Counted from the stretch's first letter, positions 39,727 to 51,724 are shown. The stretch: 64,000 nucleotides of DNA from Kovacikia minuta CCNUW1 (GCF_020091585.1 NZ_CP083582.1:5590536-5654535); one strand, 5' to 3'. Numbers and translations are program-made. The notes: generated by a model not told the origin, from the letters alone.

Positions 39727-40591
39727 TTAGGACTCACGACCACCCTTGCCTCGCTTAGAGGATTTGCGACGGCGACGAACGATCAATGCATTGCTAAGCT
39801 TTTTCTTCTTCCGAGTTTTGTAGCCCAGCGTTGGTTTACCCCAGGGAGTTACAGGTCCGGGGCGTCCAATGGGTGCCCTACCTTCGCCACCACCGTGGGG
39901 ATGATCGACTGGATTCATTACACTTCCCCGCACTTCGGGTCTGCGTCCTTTCCAGCGCTTACGCCCCGCCTTACCGTAGGTGGTGTTCCGCACATCTGCG
40001 TTACCCACCTGACCGATCGTGGCATAACACTGCCGCCGAATCAGCCGAACTTCACCAGAAGGGAGTTTGAGCGTAACAAAATTTCCTTCCTTCGCCGCAA
40101 CCTGAGCACTGGCTCCCGCTGCCCGGACAATTTGCCCTCCCCGGCCAGGAACCAGTTCGACGTTATGAACAACCGTTCCTAAGGGGATGTTGCCTAAGGG
40201 TAGGGCGTTACCCACTTCAATGGGAGAATCTGGACCAGAGCGGATGACCGTACCAACTTTCAGATTAGCTGGGTGAAGGATATAACGCTTTTCCCCATCC
40301 TGGTAGTGAACCAGGGAAATCCGAGCATGTCCGATTGGGGTCGTATTCAACAGAGACAACCTTCGCAGGAATATTGAGCTTGTCACGCCGGAAATCAATC
40401 ACCCGGTAAAGACGCTTGTGCCCCCCACCCCGATGACGACAGGTAATAACACCGCGGTTATTGCGCCCTTTGGGTCGATGGCGCGAGCGCGTCAGGGATT
40501 TTTCTGGCTCACTGCGGGTTACTTCAGAGAAGTCTGATACGGCCAGGGTGCGGGTGCCAGGGGTAGAAGGTCGATAAAAACGAATGCCCAT
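39727..40591 (-). CDS. rplB: 50S ribosomal protein uL2, one-base frameshift
   Basis: Intact length would be 287 residues, the normal size. The first frame has [20 protein letters not shown] and runs to [10 protein letters not shown]; the second resumes [19 protein letters not shown] and carries [19 protein letters not shown] with the conserved His of the peptidyl-transferase region. An extra base at 40329 separates them; deleting it restores [13 protein letters not shown]. Essential gene, so an assembly error is likely. Confidence 0.93.
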
Positions 40592-40671
40592 AACGTTCAG
40601 CTCTTGAGGATTTTGGATGTTGGGTGCTGGATTTTGGATTGGGGTTCCAAAGGTCCAAACTCTGCGATTCG

Positions 40672-40974
40672 TTAAACTTCTGGAAATAGGGTGATGGAGT
40701 CCCCTGCGGCCAGGGTGACGATCGCTCGCTTGTAAAGGGGACGATGCCCAAAGAACTTGCCGACCCGTCTGGTCTTACGGGGGGGATTTTGCGTTTTGAC
40801 CGCAGTCACCTTGACCTCAAACAACGTTTCAATCGCTGCTTTAATCTCAGGTTTGGTCGCCTTGGGAGCCACCTCAAAGGTGTACTGGTTATTTTCCAGA
40901 AGGAGGGTCGCTTTCTCAGTTACAATTGGGCGACGAACCAGGTCAGCAAGCTTACGAGGATCGAATTCAGTCAT
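40672..40974 (-). CDS. rplW: 50S ribosomal protein uL23
   Basis: 100 residues. [20 protein letters not shown] and [20 protein letters not shown] are diagnostic. Exit-tunnel protein and docking site for trigger factor and SRP. Overlaps the rplD end by eight bases. Confidence 0.97.
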   Translation of the reverse strand: MTEFDPRKLADLVRRPIVTEKATLLLENNQYTFEVAPKATKPEIKAAIETLFEVKVTAVKTQNPPRKTRRVGKFFGHRPLYKRAIVTLAAGDSITLFPEV

Positions 40975-41602
40975 CGCCGTAGACCTCCTGGATTGTTGTC
41001 AAAGCAGATGTAGTCGCCACAATTTGATCTGCCGCCAGTAGATCAAAAATGTTCAGGTTATTGGCAGAGATCAGTCGCAAATTTGCGATGTTACGGGCGG
41101 ATAGATAAACGGTTTCGTTTCGCTCGCCTACAATTAACAGCACCTTGGATTCGGGTTGAACACCCCAGCCAGTCAACGCCTTCACCATCTCTTTTGTTTT
41201 AGGGCGAGGAAGATTGTCAGCAAAATCTTGCACCACAATCAAATCCTCGACTCTGCTTTGGAGCGCGGTTCGGAGTGCCAGCCTGCGCTCTTTACGATTC
41301 ATCTTAAGGCTGTAATCTCTGGGTTTGGGACCAAAGATTACTCCCCCTCCTCGCCATAGCGGAGAGCGGTTGGAGCCAGCACGGGCACGCCCCGTCCCTT
41401 TTTGCCGCCAAGGCTTACGACCACCACCACTGACCTCAGCACGAGTTTTAGTGGAGGCAGTTCCCTGCCGAGCATTTGCCATTTGGCGGATAAGGGCACG
41501 ATGAACAATATGGGCAGCATTTGCTTCACTTGCAACTTTTAGCTCTAGCGATGCGGTTCCTGCCTCTGCTCCCTGCCAATCCTTAACGACACAATCAACC
41601 AT
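40967..41602 (-). CDS. rplD: 50S ribosomal protein uL4
   Basis: 211 residues. [40 protein letters not shown] (tunnel loop) and [20 protein letters not shown]. Follows rplC by ~65 bases. Confidence 0.97.
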   Translation of the reverse strand: MVDCVVKDWQGAEAGTASLELKVASEANAAHIVHRALIRQMANARQGTASTKTRAEVSGGGRKPWRQKGTGRARAGSNRSPLWRGGGVIFGPKPRDYSLKMNRKERRLALRTALQSRVEDLIVVQDFADNLPRPKTKEMVKALTGWGVQPESKVLLIVGERNETVYLSARNIANLRLISANNLNIFDLLAADQIVATTSALTTIQEVYGDD

Positions 41603-41667
41603 ATCCTTACCCTTATCTCTCAGATACTTGGGGCTTCTTTACCCCATTAGTGTTTCCGGTTCGACCT

Positions 41668-42303
41668 TTACTTACCGACACGCTTAGCAGGCACCACGTT
41701 GACGAAAGCACCAGGCTTACCAGGAACAGCCCCTTTAATGAGCAGTAAATTACGATCGCTATCGACTCGAACGACCGTCAACTTACGAACTGTGACACGA
41801 GTTCCACCCAAACGTCCTGCCATTCGCTTTCCGGGATAGACCCGACCAGGCGTTGTTCCCGCCCCTGTTGAACCAGGTAAACGGTGATTCTTCGAACCGT
41901 GCGCCATCGGACCCCGTTTGAAGTTATGCCGCTTTTGATACCCGGCAAAGCCCCGACCAATGCTGGTGCCAATCACATCAACAATTTGACCTGGAGAAAA
42001 CGCATCAACCTTAATCTGCTGACCCAACTCAAACTGAGAGAGATCATCCAGACGATACTCACGTAAGTGACGTACAGGCGATGTGCCCGACTTGGCAAGA
42101 TGCCCGATTTCCGGTTTGCTCAGCGCTTTCTGGGATACGTCACCGTACCCAACTTGAATGGCAGAATATCCATCCGTTTGCGCTGTTTTGACCTGAGTGA
42201 CTGTGCATGGTCCTGCCTGAATGACGGTTACAGGAATTGCTTTTCCTGTCTCATCAAACACTTGAGTCATGCCAAGTTTGGTGCCGAGAATACCGAAAGA
42301 CAC
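41668..42303 (-). CDS. rplC: 50S ribosomal protein uL3, GTG start
   Basis: 211 residues from the GTG at 42303, preceded by AAAGGGAG at ~8 bases; the longer ATG frame has a non-conserved leader. [20 protein letters not shown] and [20 protein letters not shown] identify it. First gene of the S10-like cluster; in cyanobacteria rpsJ usually lies elsewhere, which agrees with its absence. Confidence 0.95.
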   Translation of the reverse strand: MSFGILGTKLGMTQVFDETGKAIPVTVIQAGPCTVTQVKTAQTDGYSAIQVGYGDVSQKALSKPEIGHLAKSGTSPVRHLREYRLDDLSQFELGQQIKVDAFSPGQIVDVIGTSIGRGFAGYQKRHNFKRGPMAHGSKNHRLPGSTGAGTTPGRVYPGKRMAGRLGGTRVTVRKLTVVRVDSDRNLLLIKGAVPGKPGAFVNVVPAKRVGK

Positions 42304-42962
42304 GGTATGGACTCCCTTTTCTACACGCTGCTTTGTACACACTGGAATCCAACAAGGCAATTAACCCTACCTGGTCGCTTTCCTTGCTGGGAGATTTTGG
42401 GCAGACAGAATAATAACTGTTCCAGAGCTGTTAAATCAGCCAAGGGACATTAGTAAAGATTCTGTCAAACTCTTAACTAGCCTTTCTCAATCAGCCTGTG
42501 AAAGCTGAAAAATCTAGCTGAAGCGCTGATAGAGTACTTCCTAACAGGACTTGAGCAGCGAGCCACTCAGTATCCTCTTTGCAGGAGTAAATCTGTAGCA
42601 AAACTGGATTGAGTTCCAGATCGTTACCCGCGCCATGCGAGTCAGAATTTTAGCCGCAGTCATCTAATATAGGACAGTCTACGCCAGTTTGTCTACAAAA
42701 ACGTGATCTTTTTGGGCTTTCCCCTAAAAGAAGACCACCTTCGCCTTTGCTACCGGGCAAGGTGGCTTTGGGAACCGATCGAGTTTAGAAGAAATCTATA
42801 GCTATCATTACAATTTGCGATTAGACTTCATAGAGGATGTTGTGCGAAACTAGCGCTGGATCAGGAAGAGACGCCTATCTAGAGATAAAAAATGCTTCTC
42901 TGACCTAAATGCCCTTATTAAAGGGTGGAAAACGACAGAACACAAATGGCGGAATTGCACCT
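42304..42962. promoter_or_regulatory. Divergent control region between rplC and ndhN
   Basis: 659 bases without a supported gene, serving the ribosomal cluster (minus) and ndhN (plus). Contains a hairpin-forming CCACCTT ... AAGGTGG (about 42735-42772). A leader for autogenous control of the ribosomal cluster would be expected here, but no known motif was recognised. Confidence 0.4.
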
Positions 42963-43442
42963 ATGGCACTGATTACTACTGGCAAGCAACTCATTCGCGA
43001 CCTGGAATCGGAGGGCGCATTAGGATTGTATGTTCCGCTGGAGGGTGGGTTTGAAGGACGCTATCGGCGGCGGATTCGGGCAGCAGGCTATGTTTCTCTG
43101 TCAATCACAGCACGCGGATTAGGTGACCTGGCAATGTATTTGATGGGTGTTCATGGCGTTCGTCCACCCCATTTAGGGAAGAAAAGCGGTACGGTTTCGG
43201 GGGCAATGGTGGGCTATCGATATTTCATCCCCCCGATCGTGACATACAACCTGGAACAACTCCCACTGCGCTCTAAGGGGTTGTTGTTGTGGATTATTGA
43301 AGGGCATATTCTGTCAAATCAAGAGCTGGAATATCTAGCGAACTTACCTAGTATTGAGCCACGGGTTAAAGTGGCGGTGGAGTTAGGAGGCGATCGCTAC
43401 TTCCACTGGACACCACTAAAGCAAGCCCTGCTTTCAGCTTAG
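42963..43442 (+). CDS. ndhN: NAD(P)H-quinone oxidoreductase subunit N
   Basis: 159 residues from the ATG at 42963; an upstream in-frame start adds 18 unlikely residues. LYVPLEGGFEGRYRRRIRAA, GLGDLAMYLMGVHGVRPPHL and LLLWIIEGHILSNQELEYL match the NdhN subunit of the oxygenic-phototroph-specific NDH-1 complex, which runs cyclic electron flow and respiration at the thylakoid. Confidence 0.95.
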   Translation: MALITTGKQLIRDLESEGALGLYVPLEGGFEGRYRRRIRAAGYVSLSITARGLGDLAMYLMGVHGVRPPHLGKKSGTVSGAMVGYRYFIPPIVTYNLEQLPLRSKGLLLWIIEGHILSNQELEYLANLPSIEPRVKVAVELGGDRYFHWTPLKQALLSA

Positions 43443-43483
43443 GGTGATGGGGGAATAGGGTGATGAGGGAACCCTTGATCCTG

Positions 43484-43590
43484 AGGAATGGGAATTAAGT
43501 AATATCGGTAATTTCAGGCGTAGCGGCTTAGCATTCGGTAGAGATGCTAAGCCGCTGGCAAAGGTTTCTGCCCGCATGCTAAGCCCTTAC
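43484..43590. repeat. Miniature repeat, copy C
   Basis: Begins GGAATGGGAATTAAGTAATA and has inverted ends GTAGCGGCTTAGCAT (43520) and ATGCTAAGCCCTTAC (43576-43590). An internal hairpin also pairs AGCGGCTTAGCAT with ATGCTAAGCCGCT. It is the reverse of copy B and lacks the 106-bp insertion found in copy A. Confidence 0.78.
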
Positions 43591-43747
43591 AGGTTGGCAA
43601 TTTTATTTCGTTGTTGTTCCTGAGAATTTACGGGATCAGATTTCCTCGGTAATGTCACACTGGTTATAGAACTGTAGAAATAGCAGAAGCAGGAAAGTTT
43701 CCAGCCTATGCCTCGTAATTTTTGAATTGAGGCATTAGCATGAAAAG

Positions 43748-44980
43748 GTGATTAATCTGTACTATCCTTTGCGATCCTTAAGGGAGGGGCGCTGGTTTAA
43801 GCTTATTTGTGGAGCCAGTTTTCAACACCTCCCTGCTGTTCGGAATTTAGTGTTAGCGTACACTTTGGCTGGGGCTGATTGTATTGATGTTGCCGCCGAT
43901 CCAGCCGTAATCTCTACTGCCAAAACCGCTTTAGGTGTGGCTGCTACGATCGCAGAAGATACTGAGCGACCGGGGTTTCGTTACTTCAACCGACCCTGGT
44001 TGATGGTCAGCTTTAACGATGGTGAAGATCCGCATTTCCGTAAAGCCACATTCAGGGTAGAAGACTGCCCAACGGATTGTGCTCGTCCCTGTGAAGCAAT
44101 TTGCCCAACTCAAGCGATCGGTTCCTTTGGAGTAATTGACGATCGCTGTTATGGATGTGGACGTTGCTTACCGATTTGTCCCATCCAAAATATTTCCAGT
44201 CGGTCCTATGTTTCGACCCCAGCAGCGATCGCACCGATGGTTTTGCAGAGTGGGGTTGATGCGATCGAGATCCATACCCAGGTTGGACGTTTAGAGGATT
44301 TTCAACGGGTTTGGCAGGCTGTCTCACCGTGGGTTAGTAGCTTAAAGTTGGTTGCAATTAGCTGCTCCGACGGAGAGGGTTTGATTGATTACTTGAAAAC
44401 GCTTTATCAGTTAATTTCTCCGCTTCCCTGCCCTTTGATTTGGCAAACCGATGGGCGGCCCATGAGTGGAGACATTGGCATAGGAGCAACGAGAGCCGCT
44501 GTTAGACTCGGTCAAAAAGTACTAGCAGCGAAGCTACCAGGCTATGTTCAATTAGCTGGAGGTACAAATGATCGTACCATTCCCAAGCTCAAGTCCCTTG
44601 GGTTGCTTAATCCCTCTCGTATAAGTGAAACGACTTCCCCTTCCGGTCTCCGCTTGTCATCCGACTCCCCAACTTCAACACCTTCTCCGCCTATCTACGT
44701 CTCCGGTGTTGCCTATGGAAGCTACGCCAGAACGCTGCTTGCCCCAATTTTGAAACAATTAGAGACAATTGAGTTAGCGGCGATCGCAACCGGACAAAAC
44801 CGTGCTGAACCTGTTCACCGTCAACCTGACTGGAACACATCGACGATCGCCTCGGAGTTGTCTTCCCAGCCTTTAGAAGCTCAGATGCCTGCGCCGATTC
44901 GCTTAGAAGATAAGCCCGATTTACTCTGGCAAGCGGTTGGTATAGCCCAATCCCTGGTTTCCCAATTGAAATCGCCTTAA
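43748..44980 (+). CDS. ldpA: Light-dependent period protein LdpA (Fe-S)
   Basis: 410 residues from a GTG at 43748 (no in-frame ATG nearby). LYYPLRSLREGRWFKLICGA and LAGADCIDVAADPAVI match LdpA. Two ferredoxin-type 4Fe-4S motifs occur: CPTDCARPCEAICP and CYGCGRCLPICP. LdpA senses redox state and transmits light quantity to the circadian clock in Synechococcus. A ~40-residue Ser/Thr/Pro-rich insert follows LKSLGLLNPSR. Confidence 0.92.
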   Translation: MINLYYPLRSLREGRWFKLICGASFQHLPAVRNLVLAYTLAGADCIDVAADPAVISTAKTALGVAATIAEDTERPGFRYFNRPWLMVSFNDGEDPHFRKATFRVEDCPTDCARPCEAICPTQAIGSFGVIDDRCYGCGRCLPICPIQNISSRSYVSTPAAIAPMVLQSGVDAIEIHTQVGRLEDFQRVWQAVSPWVSSLKLVAISCSDGEGLIDYLKTLYQLISPLPCPLIWQTDGRPMSGDIGIGATRAAVRLGQKVLAAKLPGYVQLAGGTNDRTIPKLKSLGLLNPSRISETTSPSGLRLSSDSPTSTPSPPIYVSGVAYGSYARTLLAPILKQLETIELAAIATGQNRAEPVHRQPDWNTSTIASELSSQPLEAQMPAPIRLEDKPDLLWQAVGIAQSLVSQLKSP

Positions 44981-45096
44981 TTGAAGAACAACTTGCGTCC
45001 AGGACAAATTTGTTTCGGCACTAAAAATGAACATTCATCATTTGAATCCTGTCAGCATCTACCTGTAATTCGTCGCATTCCTTCTTTATCAAGCAA

Positions 45097-47082
45097 ATGG
45101 TAAATCCTTACAGTATCAATCCTTCTGACAAGCCATCAAAGTCTGAACAGACAGGGCGTTTGTCAGAGCCTTTAACACCCCAGAGTACTCCATCGCAGCC
45201 ATTGCAAAATCCTTTAACCCCTGATAATTCACCCCAAACCAGCATGCAAATCACTGATGACTTAAACAGGCTGCTGGCAATCCTGCCCGATCCCATTCAA
45301 ATGCGGTTAGCTCAGCATCCCCAAAAGGAGATCTTAGTTGAAGTTGTTATGGATCTGGGCCGTCGTCCCGAAGCCCGATTTCCTGGGCAGGCGGAGTATC
45401 TGTCGGATGTACCTGTGTCTCAGGCAGATTTGAATGAGTGTATTGCTAGGGTTGGAGACTTTGGGGGAGATAACCGTGCAGGAATTGAACGCACCCTCCA
45501 TCGAATTAGCGCCATTCGTAACCGTCGTGGCGAAGTTATTGGGCTAACCTGCCGCGTTGGGCGTGCCATTTACGGCACAATTGGGATGATTCGTGACTTG
45601 GTGGAAAGTGGTCGATCTATTCTCATGTTGGGGCGTCCAGGGGTTGGCAAAACGACCGCTTTGCGGGAAATTGCGCGCGTCCTTGCAGATGAATTGGAAA
45701 AGCGTGTGGTCATTATAGATACCTCCAACGAAATTGCTGGAGATGGAGATGTTCCCCATCCGGCGATCGGACGTGCCCGGAGAATGCAGGTTGCCCGTCC
45801 TGAGCTGCAACACCAGGTCATGATTGAAGCTGTGGAAAATCACATGCCAGAAGTCATTGTGATTGATGAGATTGGCACCGAGTTGGAAGCTCTCGCCGCC
45901 CGTACCATTGCCGAACGGGGAGTTCAGCTAGTTGGGACGGCTCACGGAAATCGGCTGGAGAACTTGATCAAGAACCCAACGCTTTCTGATTTAATTGGTG
46001 GGATTCAATCAGTCACGTTGGGGGATGAGGAGGCACGCCGACGGGGAAGCCAGAAAAGTGTACTGGAGCGAAAAGCGCCTCCAACTTTTGATATTGCGGT
46101 GGAAATGCTGGAGCGCCAGCGTTGGGTTGTGCATGAGCATGTTGCTGAAACCATTGACAGCCTGCTGAGGGGGCGTCAACCGAATCCCCAGGTGAGGACG
46201 ATTAGCGAAACTGGCAAGGTTACAATTACCCATGAATTGTCGAGTGAGGCACCCCTGCAACCTGGACAGGCACGTCCCGTTCGCAGCCCTTTCAGCCAAT
46301 TTGGGGGCTTGGACGGCATGATGGACGATCGCACTGCCCTCAACCAGGGACGAAGTAAAGGACGGGGGTGGCGCTCTTCTGGTCAGATGCGACCCTTGCC
46401 TTCCCAGGCTCAGCCAGAAGTACCCCTTGAGCAGCAACAATTTGAGCGTTTGCTGAATGAGTCGCTGCAAACGAGCTTTAACCCCTCGATAGAGGTGAGC
46501 TTGCCGAAAGATTTTGTAACCGATACCCGACAGGATGAATTTGGGGAAATCAAACGGGAGTTTGGCCCGAATGGAGAAGATATTCTCTATGTCTATCCCT
46601 ATGGTGTAAGCCGCCACCAGCTAGAACAGGTTATTCGTACCCTGAATCTACCTGTTATTCTGACAAAAGACATTGATAATGCGGATACGGTTCTGGCGCT
46701 GCGATCGCACGTCAAAAATCACTCCAAACTCCGTCATATCGCTAAAGCTCGTCAGGTGCCGATTCATACCATTAAAGCCAGCACCATTCCCCAAGTTGCT
46801 CATGGCTTGCGACGGATGTTGCACATGGATGATCCCGCCATTCCCGATGCCAGTGATTTGAATTTATTTACGCGGAGTGGCAGTGATGATGAAATTGAAG
46901 CGCTGGAAGAAACCAGACTTGCAGTTGAGCAAATCGTGATTCCCAAAGGTCAACCCGTTGAACTGCTGCCCCGATCGGCAGAAGTTCGGCGGATGCAACA
47001 TGAACTGGTTGAACACTACCACCTCAAATCTCGCAGCTTTGGTGAAGAACCCAATCGCCGTTTACGAATTTATCCTGCCTGA
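45097..47082 (+). CDS. R3H and AAA ATPase nucleic-acid-binding protein (Ycf45-like)
   Basis: 661 residues. After a Ser/Pro-rich leader, an ATPase domain (~45-330) related to SpoIIIAA/Ycf45 carries Walker [16 protein letters not shown], Walker [14 protein letters not shown], and the sensor region [14 protein letters not shown] Gln/Arg-rich linker follows, then a C-terminal domain with [13 protein letters not shown]-like sequence and an R3H motif ([20 protein letters not shown], then RRLRIYPA). Conserved in cyanobacteria and plastids; probable RNA or ssDNA binding, exact role unknown. Confidence 0.88.
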   Translation: MVNPYSINPSDKPSKSEQTGRLSEPLTPQSTPSQPLQNPLTPDNSPQTSMQITDDLNRLLAILPDPIQMRLAQHPQKEILVEVVMDLGRRPEARFPGQAEYLSDVPVSQADLNECIARVGDFGGDNRAGIERTLHRISAIRNRRGEVIGLTCRVGRAIYGTIGMIRDLVESGRSILMLGRPGVGKTTALREIARVLADELEKRVVIIDTSNEIAGDGDVPHPAIGRARRMQVARPELQHQVMIEAVENHMPEVIVIDEIGTELEALAARTIAERGVQLVGTAHGNRLENLIKNPTLSDLIGGIQSVTLGDEEARRRGSQKSVLERKAPPTFDIAVEMLERQRWVVHEHVAETIDSLLRGRQPNPQVRTISETGKVTITHELSSEAPLQPGQARPVRSPFSQFGGLDGMMDDRTALNQGRSKGRGWRSSGQMRPLPSQAQPEVPLEQQQFERLLNESLQTSFNPSIEVSLPKDFVTDTRQDEFGEIKREFGPNGEDILYVYPYGVSRHQLEQVIRTLNLPVILTKDIDNADTVLALRSHVKNHSKLRHIAKARQVPIHTIKASTIPQVAHGLRRMLHMDDPAIPDASDLNLFTRSGSDDEIEALEETRLAVEQIVIPKGQPVELLPRSAEVRRMQHELVEHYHLKSRSFGEEPNRRLRIYPA

Positions 47083-47105
47083 GCTAAATGTGAGGGTTCC
47101 AGAAT

Positions 47106-48272
47106 ATGCTTCCATTTATTCGGTTAGATTTGGCTCAACTGACAGCCTATGCTCCCCATAGTGAGGGAGATTTGACTGCCCCTGTGCTGCCCTTCGCCTT
47201 AACCAAAGCAGACCAGAGCGATCGCCTGGACACCAATGAAAGCCCTTTTGATCTGCCAGATACCTTAAAACAGGTATTAGCCCAAGCTTACCAGGAAAGA
47301 ATTGAGGCAAATCGTTATCCTGATGGCGGGCATATTGCTTTGAAACGGGCGATCGCTGAATATGTCAATGAATCTGCTTCTCTGCCACAGAATCAAGTCA
47401 ATCAAGCCCACATCTCCATTGGCAATGGTTCGGACGAACTTATTCGTTCTCTGCTGATAGCTACCTGCTTGCGCGGAGAAGGCTCTATCCTGGTTGCTGA
47501 ACCCACCTTCTCCATGTATGCAATTCTGGCTCGTACACTAGGAATTTTAGTTGCAGCAGTTGAGCGTTCGTCCGTTAATTTCGCGATCGATTTAAACGCC
47601 GCTGAAGCAGCAATACGTCAAATCCAAGCGCCTCCCGTTCGGGTGGTGTTTGTTGTCCATCCCAATTCACCGACGGGCAATGCCCTGACCGATGCCGAAA
47701 TTTCCTGGCTACGGAGTTTGCCAGAACACATCCTGGTTGTAATTGATGAAGCCTACTTTGAATTTAGCCAGAGAACTTTAGTCGAAGAGGTACTTCAACG
47801 GCATAACTGGGTAATCCTGCGAACTTTTTCCAAAGCCTTCCGATTAGCCGCGCACCGGGTTGGCTACGCGATCGCCCATCCAGATTTAATTGCCATTCTG
47901 GAAAAAGTTCGGTTGCCTTATAATCTGCCAACCTTCTCCCAGTTGGCTGCACTCACGGCACTCACGCACCGTCAGCAGATCCTGCGAACCATTCCGCAGA
48001 TGATCGAGCAAAGAACCCAACTCACCCAAAAATTGACCCAGCATCCAGCCCTCCAAGTCTGGTCAAGCACCGCAAACTTCGTCTTCTTTCGCTTGCACAA
48101 AGAATGGTCAGACAAGCCTGATTTCCTTTTGCACAGGATTTGTGCCACCCTTAAATCCCAGGGAACCCTAATTCGGCAGACAGGCGATGGGATTAGGATC
48201 ACGATCGGGAACGAAGAAGAAAATACAAGAACCTTCCATCGCCTGAAAGCTGCGCTTGATCAATACCTATAA
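47106..48272 (+). CDS. hisC: Histidinol-phosphate aminotransferase
   Basis: 388 residues. [51 protein letters not shown] and the PLP lysine in [18 protein letters not shown] are canonical class I/II aminotransferase motifs of HisC. Catalyses the transamination to histidinol phosphate. Begins 23 bases after the R3H gene, so co-transcription is likely. Confidence 0.93.
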   Translation: MLPFIRLDLAQLTAYAPHSEGDLTAPVLPFALTKADQSDRLDTNESPFDLPDTLKQVLAQAYQERIEANRYPDGGHIALKRAIAEYVNESASLPQNQVNQAHISIGNGSDELIRSLLIATCLRGEGSILVAEPTFSMYAILARTLGILVAAVERSSVNFAIDLNAAEAAIRQIQAPPVRVVFVVHPNSPTGNALTDAEISWLRSLPEHILVVIDEAYFEFSQRTLVEEVLQRHNWVILRTFSKAFRLAAHRVGYAIAHPDLIAILEKVRLPYNLPTFSQLAALTALTHRQQILRTIPQMIEQRTQLTQKLTQHPALQVWSSTANFVFFRLHKEWSDKPDFLLHRICATLKSQGTLIRQTGDGIRITIGNEEENTRTFHRLKAALDQYL

Positions 48273-48463
48273 CCATTGCCATTAAGGTTAGGACATTGAT
48301 ATCGCCGAAATTCTCAGGCGCTGGCTATTTCTTCCCTAACACCTGCACCTACGATCGAACAAGAATATTTTTTTTGAAGAGCGTGGTCGTCCAAACAATT
48401 TTCCCCTATCTTCCCCGCATCAATTTTAGGGTGAAGCTAACTCATCTGAAAGCTACCATAGGG

Positions 48464-48958
48464 CTACATTCTTACCCGTGGGTCCAAATTATCGGAGTTG
48501 CGGCGCATCATTTTAATTGTGTAAGGCAGCACCCCAACCAATAGAGCAAACGCCTCATCCGGCAAGTCAGCAACCGTTTCAGCTCCAAAATAATTCTCAA
48601 ACTGATTCAAAATCATCTGCGCTCGCTGTAAAGGAACAGGGTTATCGGTTAACTGCTGAGTTAGGCGAATCCACTGGCGACGGATTAGGTAAGCTTTCTG
48701 GCGTTCTTCCTGGGTTTCAGGGTGAATTAAAGACAAATCCCCCACAGGGATGGCACGTTGACAGTCCACATCAAAGAAGCTGCCGATCGCCGCACCAGGA
48801 CCTGCAAACTCTGCATGAAACCGCTTATAAATTATCAGCCCATTACGCCTGCGGCTATTTACTATTAACAACTGCCCACTGTTCAACTGAGTCAAGATAT
48901 CAGATCTACTTGAGTACTCAATCAAATCTTGGCGATGGTTCAGGCTTTCATCTCCCAT
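48464..48958 (-). CDS. Conserved hypothetical protein
   Basis: 164 residues. N-terminal part is beta-rich (LIVNSRRRNGLIIYKRF), followed by FFDVDCQRAIPVGDLSLIHP and a helical C-terminal half (RRQWIRLTQQLTDNPVPLQR). No signal peptide or known motif. The composition and clean frame support a real gene, resembling cyanobacterial hypotheticals. Convergent with hisC. Confidence 0.65.
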   Translation of the reverse strand: MGDESLNHRQDLIEYSSRSDILTQLNSGQLLIVNSRRRNGLIIYKRFHAEFAGPGAAIGSFFDVDCQRAIPVGDLSLIHPETQEERQKAYLIRRQWIRLTQQLTDNPVPLQRAQMILNQFENYFGAETVADLPDEAFALLVGVLPYTIKMMRRNSDNLDPRVRM

Positions 48959-49346
48959 AGCGCTGAAGCCCTGGAACTACGAGGAAGGATACAACCACGA
49001 GCATGGATTTAATTGAGGATATAGACAGCCCCATGATGACTCCCCATCTAACCAGACCTATATCCTAAAATCAACTTTACCCAACGGTAGGCACCAGGAC
49101 TAATCACAAAAACTTTTCAAAGTTCGAGCAAATCAGAATGAGCAAGGCGTATCATCGAAACAAAAATTTACCTTCCACCAGACCAATTGGCTTCCTTTTA
49201 CATGAATACATTTTAGGGCATTAGTCAATCCCCAATAAGGGTAAAACAGTAGGGGGTTGAATTAGCCGAACAGCTTAAGTTAAAACCGCAACCGAGAATA
49301 AACCGATAAATAACCCCAATTGAGACCGACCACCCTCACCTACTGA
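48959..49346. other. Intergenic stretch, nothing recognised
   Basis: 388 AT-rich bases between two minus-strand genes; no gene, strong hairpin or repeat was found. Confidence 0.4.
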
Positions 49347-49952
49347 TCAAGCAAACTTTTTCTGCAAAAGTAACTTTCGAGGGCGCTTTAGCAACCAACT
49401 GCACCAAACAGCATCTGCGCTTTGCAGTTGATAACCAGCTTTCAAGTAGAGTTGCTTTGCAGCAAAATTATCCTCAAGTACATGAAGGTGGATGTTGTAA
49501 AAGCCTTGATCAATCACCCAATGCTCACACGCATCCAGTAGTCGCTGGGCAACTCCATGTCTGCGGTAATCAGTATGTACAGCAAGGTTAGATAAATAGG
49601 GATAGTAAGAACCCCGAATTTGAAAAGGGTAGTTAGCACGAAGGGCTATTTCAACAGTCCCAACAACACGGGAAAAATGATTCGGGGAAGAACTGACTGC
49701 CACCAGACAAATGTAATTAGCTGAACTTGGTGCCTTTAATCGTTGGCGCAAATCCTCATAGATGCCCATTCTAATCAACGGAAAAAGCCAGCGCATAATC
49801 TCCTTTTGGGGATGAAAGCTGCTGGCAAGAATCTCAACAAGGTCAGCTAAATCACCTTGTTGAGCAATACGTACTGTAAAGCCTAAAGAATCAGAATGCT
49901 TTCCGTAAAACTCTGATTGGTAATGCCTCAATGGAGAAAAAAAATTACTCAC
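49347..49952 (-). CDS. GNAT-family N-acetyltransferase
   Basis: 201 residues. Acetyl-CoA binding motif A is LSNLAVHTDYRRHGVAQRLL (R-x-x-G-x-A pattern), with motif B in IHLHVLEDNFAAKQLYLKAG. Substrate unknown, RimI-like overall. Lies 25 bases after psbT on the same strand, a linkage also reported for cyanobacterial psbB-psbT regions. Confidence 0.85.
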   Translation of the reverse strand: MSNFFSPLRHYQSEFYGKHSDSLGFTVRIAQQGDLADLVEILASSFHPQKEIMRWLFPLIRMGIYEDLRQRLKAPSSANYICLVAVSSSPNHFSRVVGTVEIALRANYPFQIRGSYYPYLSNLAVHTDYRRHGVAQRLLDACEHWVIDQGFYNIHLHVLEDNFAAKQLYLKAGYQLQSADAVWCSWLLKRPRKLLLQKKFA

Positions 49953-49977
49953 AGGGCTTCAACACATCGACAGAAAA

Positions 49978-50073
49978 CTACTTACCAATCCGTGGAGGTT
50001 CCCGAAAAGCAATAGCGAAAAAGAGAACACCAATTGCCAACGTAAGAATCAAAATGTAAGCGACGCTTTCCAT
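49978..50073 (-). CDS. psbT: Photosystem II subunit PsbT
   Basis: 31 residues, translated by hand: [20 protein letters not shown] then [11 protein letters not shown]. Single membrane helix at the PSII dimer interface. Directly downstream of psbB, the universal order. Confidence 0.97.
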   Translation of the reverse strand: MESVAYILILTLAIGVLFFAIAFREPPRIGK

Positions 50074-50191
50074 ATCAAAAAGTCCTGATTGCTAATAACA
50101 CTATTTTATCAATCAAGGAGGGTGGAGGAATTTATTAACGCCATTAATCATTAGGCAACTTAACAAATTCCTCCGGCCTCAAGATCGAAAC

Positions 50192-51724
50192 CTAAATGGG
50201 CTCAGCACGACGAGTAGTTTTGTCACCCAATTTCTGGTAGAAACCCCACTCGACCTGCTCTTCAGAGAGATCTGGATCGATACCTGCGAACACATCCCGG
50301 AAGATCGTCCGCGAACCATGCCAGATGTGGCCAAAGAAGAAGAGTAAAGCAAAGACGGCGTGAGCAAATGTAAACCAACCCCTGGGGCTAGTACGGAATA
50401 CACCGTCTGACTTCAAAGTCTCCCGATCGAACCTAAAAGGTTCACCCAATTGAGCAGCACGGGCATAACGCTTAACCGTTGCGGGGTCTTTAAACGTTTG
50501 ACCATTTAAAGAACCGCCATAGAAAGCAACTGTTACACCAGACTGCTCAAAGCTGTACTTAGACTCTGCCTTACGGAAAGGAATATCAGCTCGAACTGTA
50601 CCTTCCCCATCGGTCAACACAACCGGGAAATTCTCAAAGAAATTAGGCAGACGACGAACCGAAAGATCCCTACCTGCACTGTCTTTGAAAACTGGATGCC
50701 CTAACCATTCCTGAGCAATACCATCCCCCTTATCCATCGGCCCTGTACGGAACAAACCACCCTTTGCAGGGCTGTTTCCAACGTAGTCGTAAAAAGCAAG
50801 CTTTTCAGGGATTGCCGAATAAGCAGCAGAAAGACTTGCTCCGCTAGCTAGATCCGCCTGAACCCGACGCTCAATTTCCTGCTTGAAATAGCCATTATCC
50901 CATTGGTAGCGGGTTGGACCAAACAGTTCGATCGGAGTAGCAGCGCTGCCATACCACATGGTTCCAGCTACAACAAAAGCAGCAAAGAAAACAGCAGCAA
51001 TACTACTAGACAGAACAGTTTCAATATTCCCCATCCGCAGAGCCTTGTACAGCCGTTCAGGTGGGCGAACACTGAGATGGAACAGACCAGCAATAATACC
51101 AACTACGCCAGCGGCAATATGGTGAGCCACAATCCCGCCAGGATTGAAAGGGTTAAAACCAGAAGGTCCCCATTCGGGAGCTACAGGCTGAATACTGCCA
51201 GTCAGACCATAGGGATCGGAGACCCACATACCAGGACCAAACAATCCTGTCAGGTGAAAAGCCCCAAATCCGAAACATAGTAGACCGGACAGAAACAGGT
51301 GAATACCAAACATTTTGGGCAGATCCAAAGCTGGCTCACCTGTGCGAGGATCTCTAAAAAGCTCTAAGTCCCAGTAGACCCAGTGCCAAACCGCAGCCAA
51401 GAACAATAATCCCGAAAGGATGATGTGTGCTGCTGCGACCCCCTCAAATGACCAGAAGCCAGGGTCAACTCCCGTTTCACCGGTAACGCTCCAACCACCC
51501 CAAGAACCGGTGACTCCCAAACGAGCCATAAACGGCAGTACATACATCCCCTGACGCCACATAGGGTTTAGAACTGGATCGCTGGGGTCAAAGATTGCCA
51601 ATTCATAAAGCGCCATCGAACCTGCCCACCCTGCAATCAAGGCAGTGTGCATCAGGTGTGTTGCAATTAATCGTCCCGGATCATTGATCAGGACCGTGTG
51701 AACTCGGTACCAAGGTAGTCCCAT
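50192..51724 (-). CDS. psbB: Photosystem II chlorophyll-binding protein CP47
   Basis: 510 residues, six membrane helices and a large lumenal loop (~residues 260-450). Begins [20 protein letters not shown]; chlorophyll-ligand histidines sit in [40 protein letters not shown] and [20 protein letters not shown]. Core antenna of PSII. Followed by psbT; diverges from the ferredoxin gene. Confidence 0.98.
   Translation of the reverse strand: MGLPWYRVHTVLINDPGRLIATHLMHTALIAGWAGSMALYELAIFDPSDPVLNPMWRQGMYVLPFMARLGVTGSWGGWSVTGETGVDPGFWSFEGVAAAHIILSGLLFLAAVWHWVYWDLELFRDPRTGEPALDLPKMFGIHLFLSGLLCFGFGAFHLTGLFGPGMWVSDPYGLTGSIQPVAPEWGPSGFNPFNPGGIVAHHIAAGVVGIIAGLFHLSVRPPERLYKALRMGNIETVLSSSIAAVFFAAFVVAGTMWYGSAATPIELFGPTRYQWDNGYFKQEIERRVQADLASGASLSAAYSAIPEKLAFYDYVGNSPAKGGLFRTGPMDKGDGIAQEWLGHPVFKDSAGRDLSVRRLPNFFENFPVVLTDGEGTVRADIPFRKAESKYSFEQSGVTVAFYGGSLNGQTFKDPATVKRYARAAQLGEPFRFDRETLKSDGVFRTSPRGWFTFAHAVFALLFFFGHIWHGSRTIFRDVFAGIDPDLSEEQVEWGFYQKLGDKTTRRAEPI

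Noticed and set aside
46009-46617. 202-residue minus-strand open frame
   Set aside because: Antisense to the middle of the R3H/AAA ATPase gene and without recognisable motifs.
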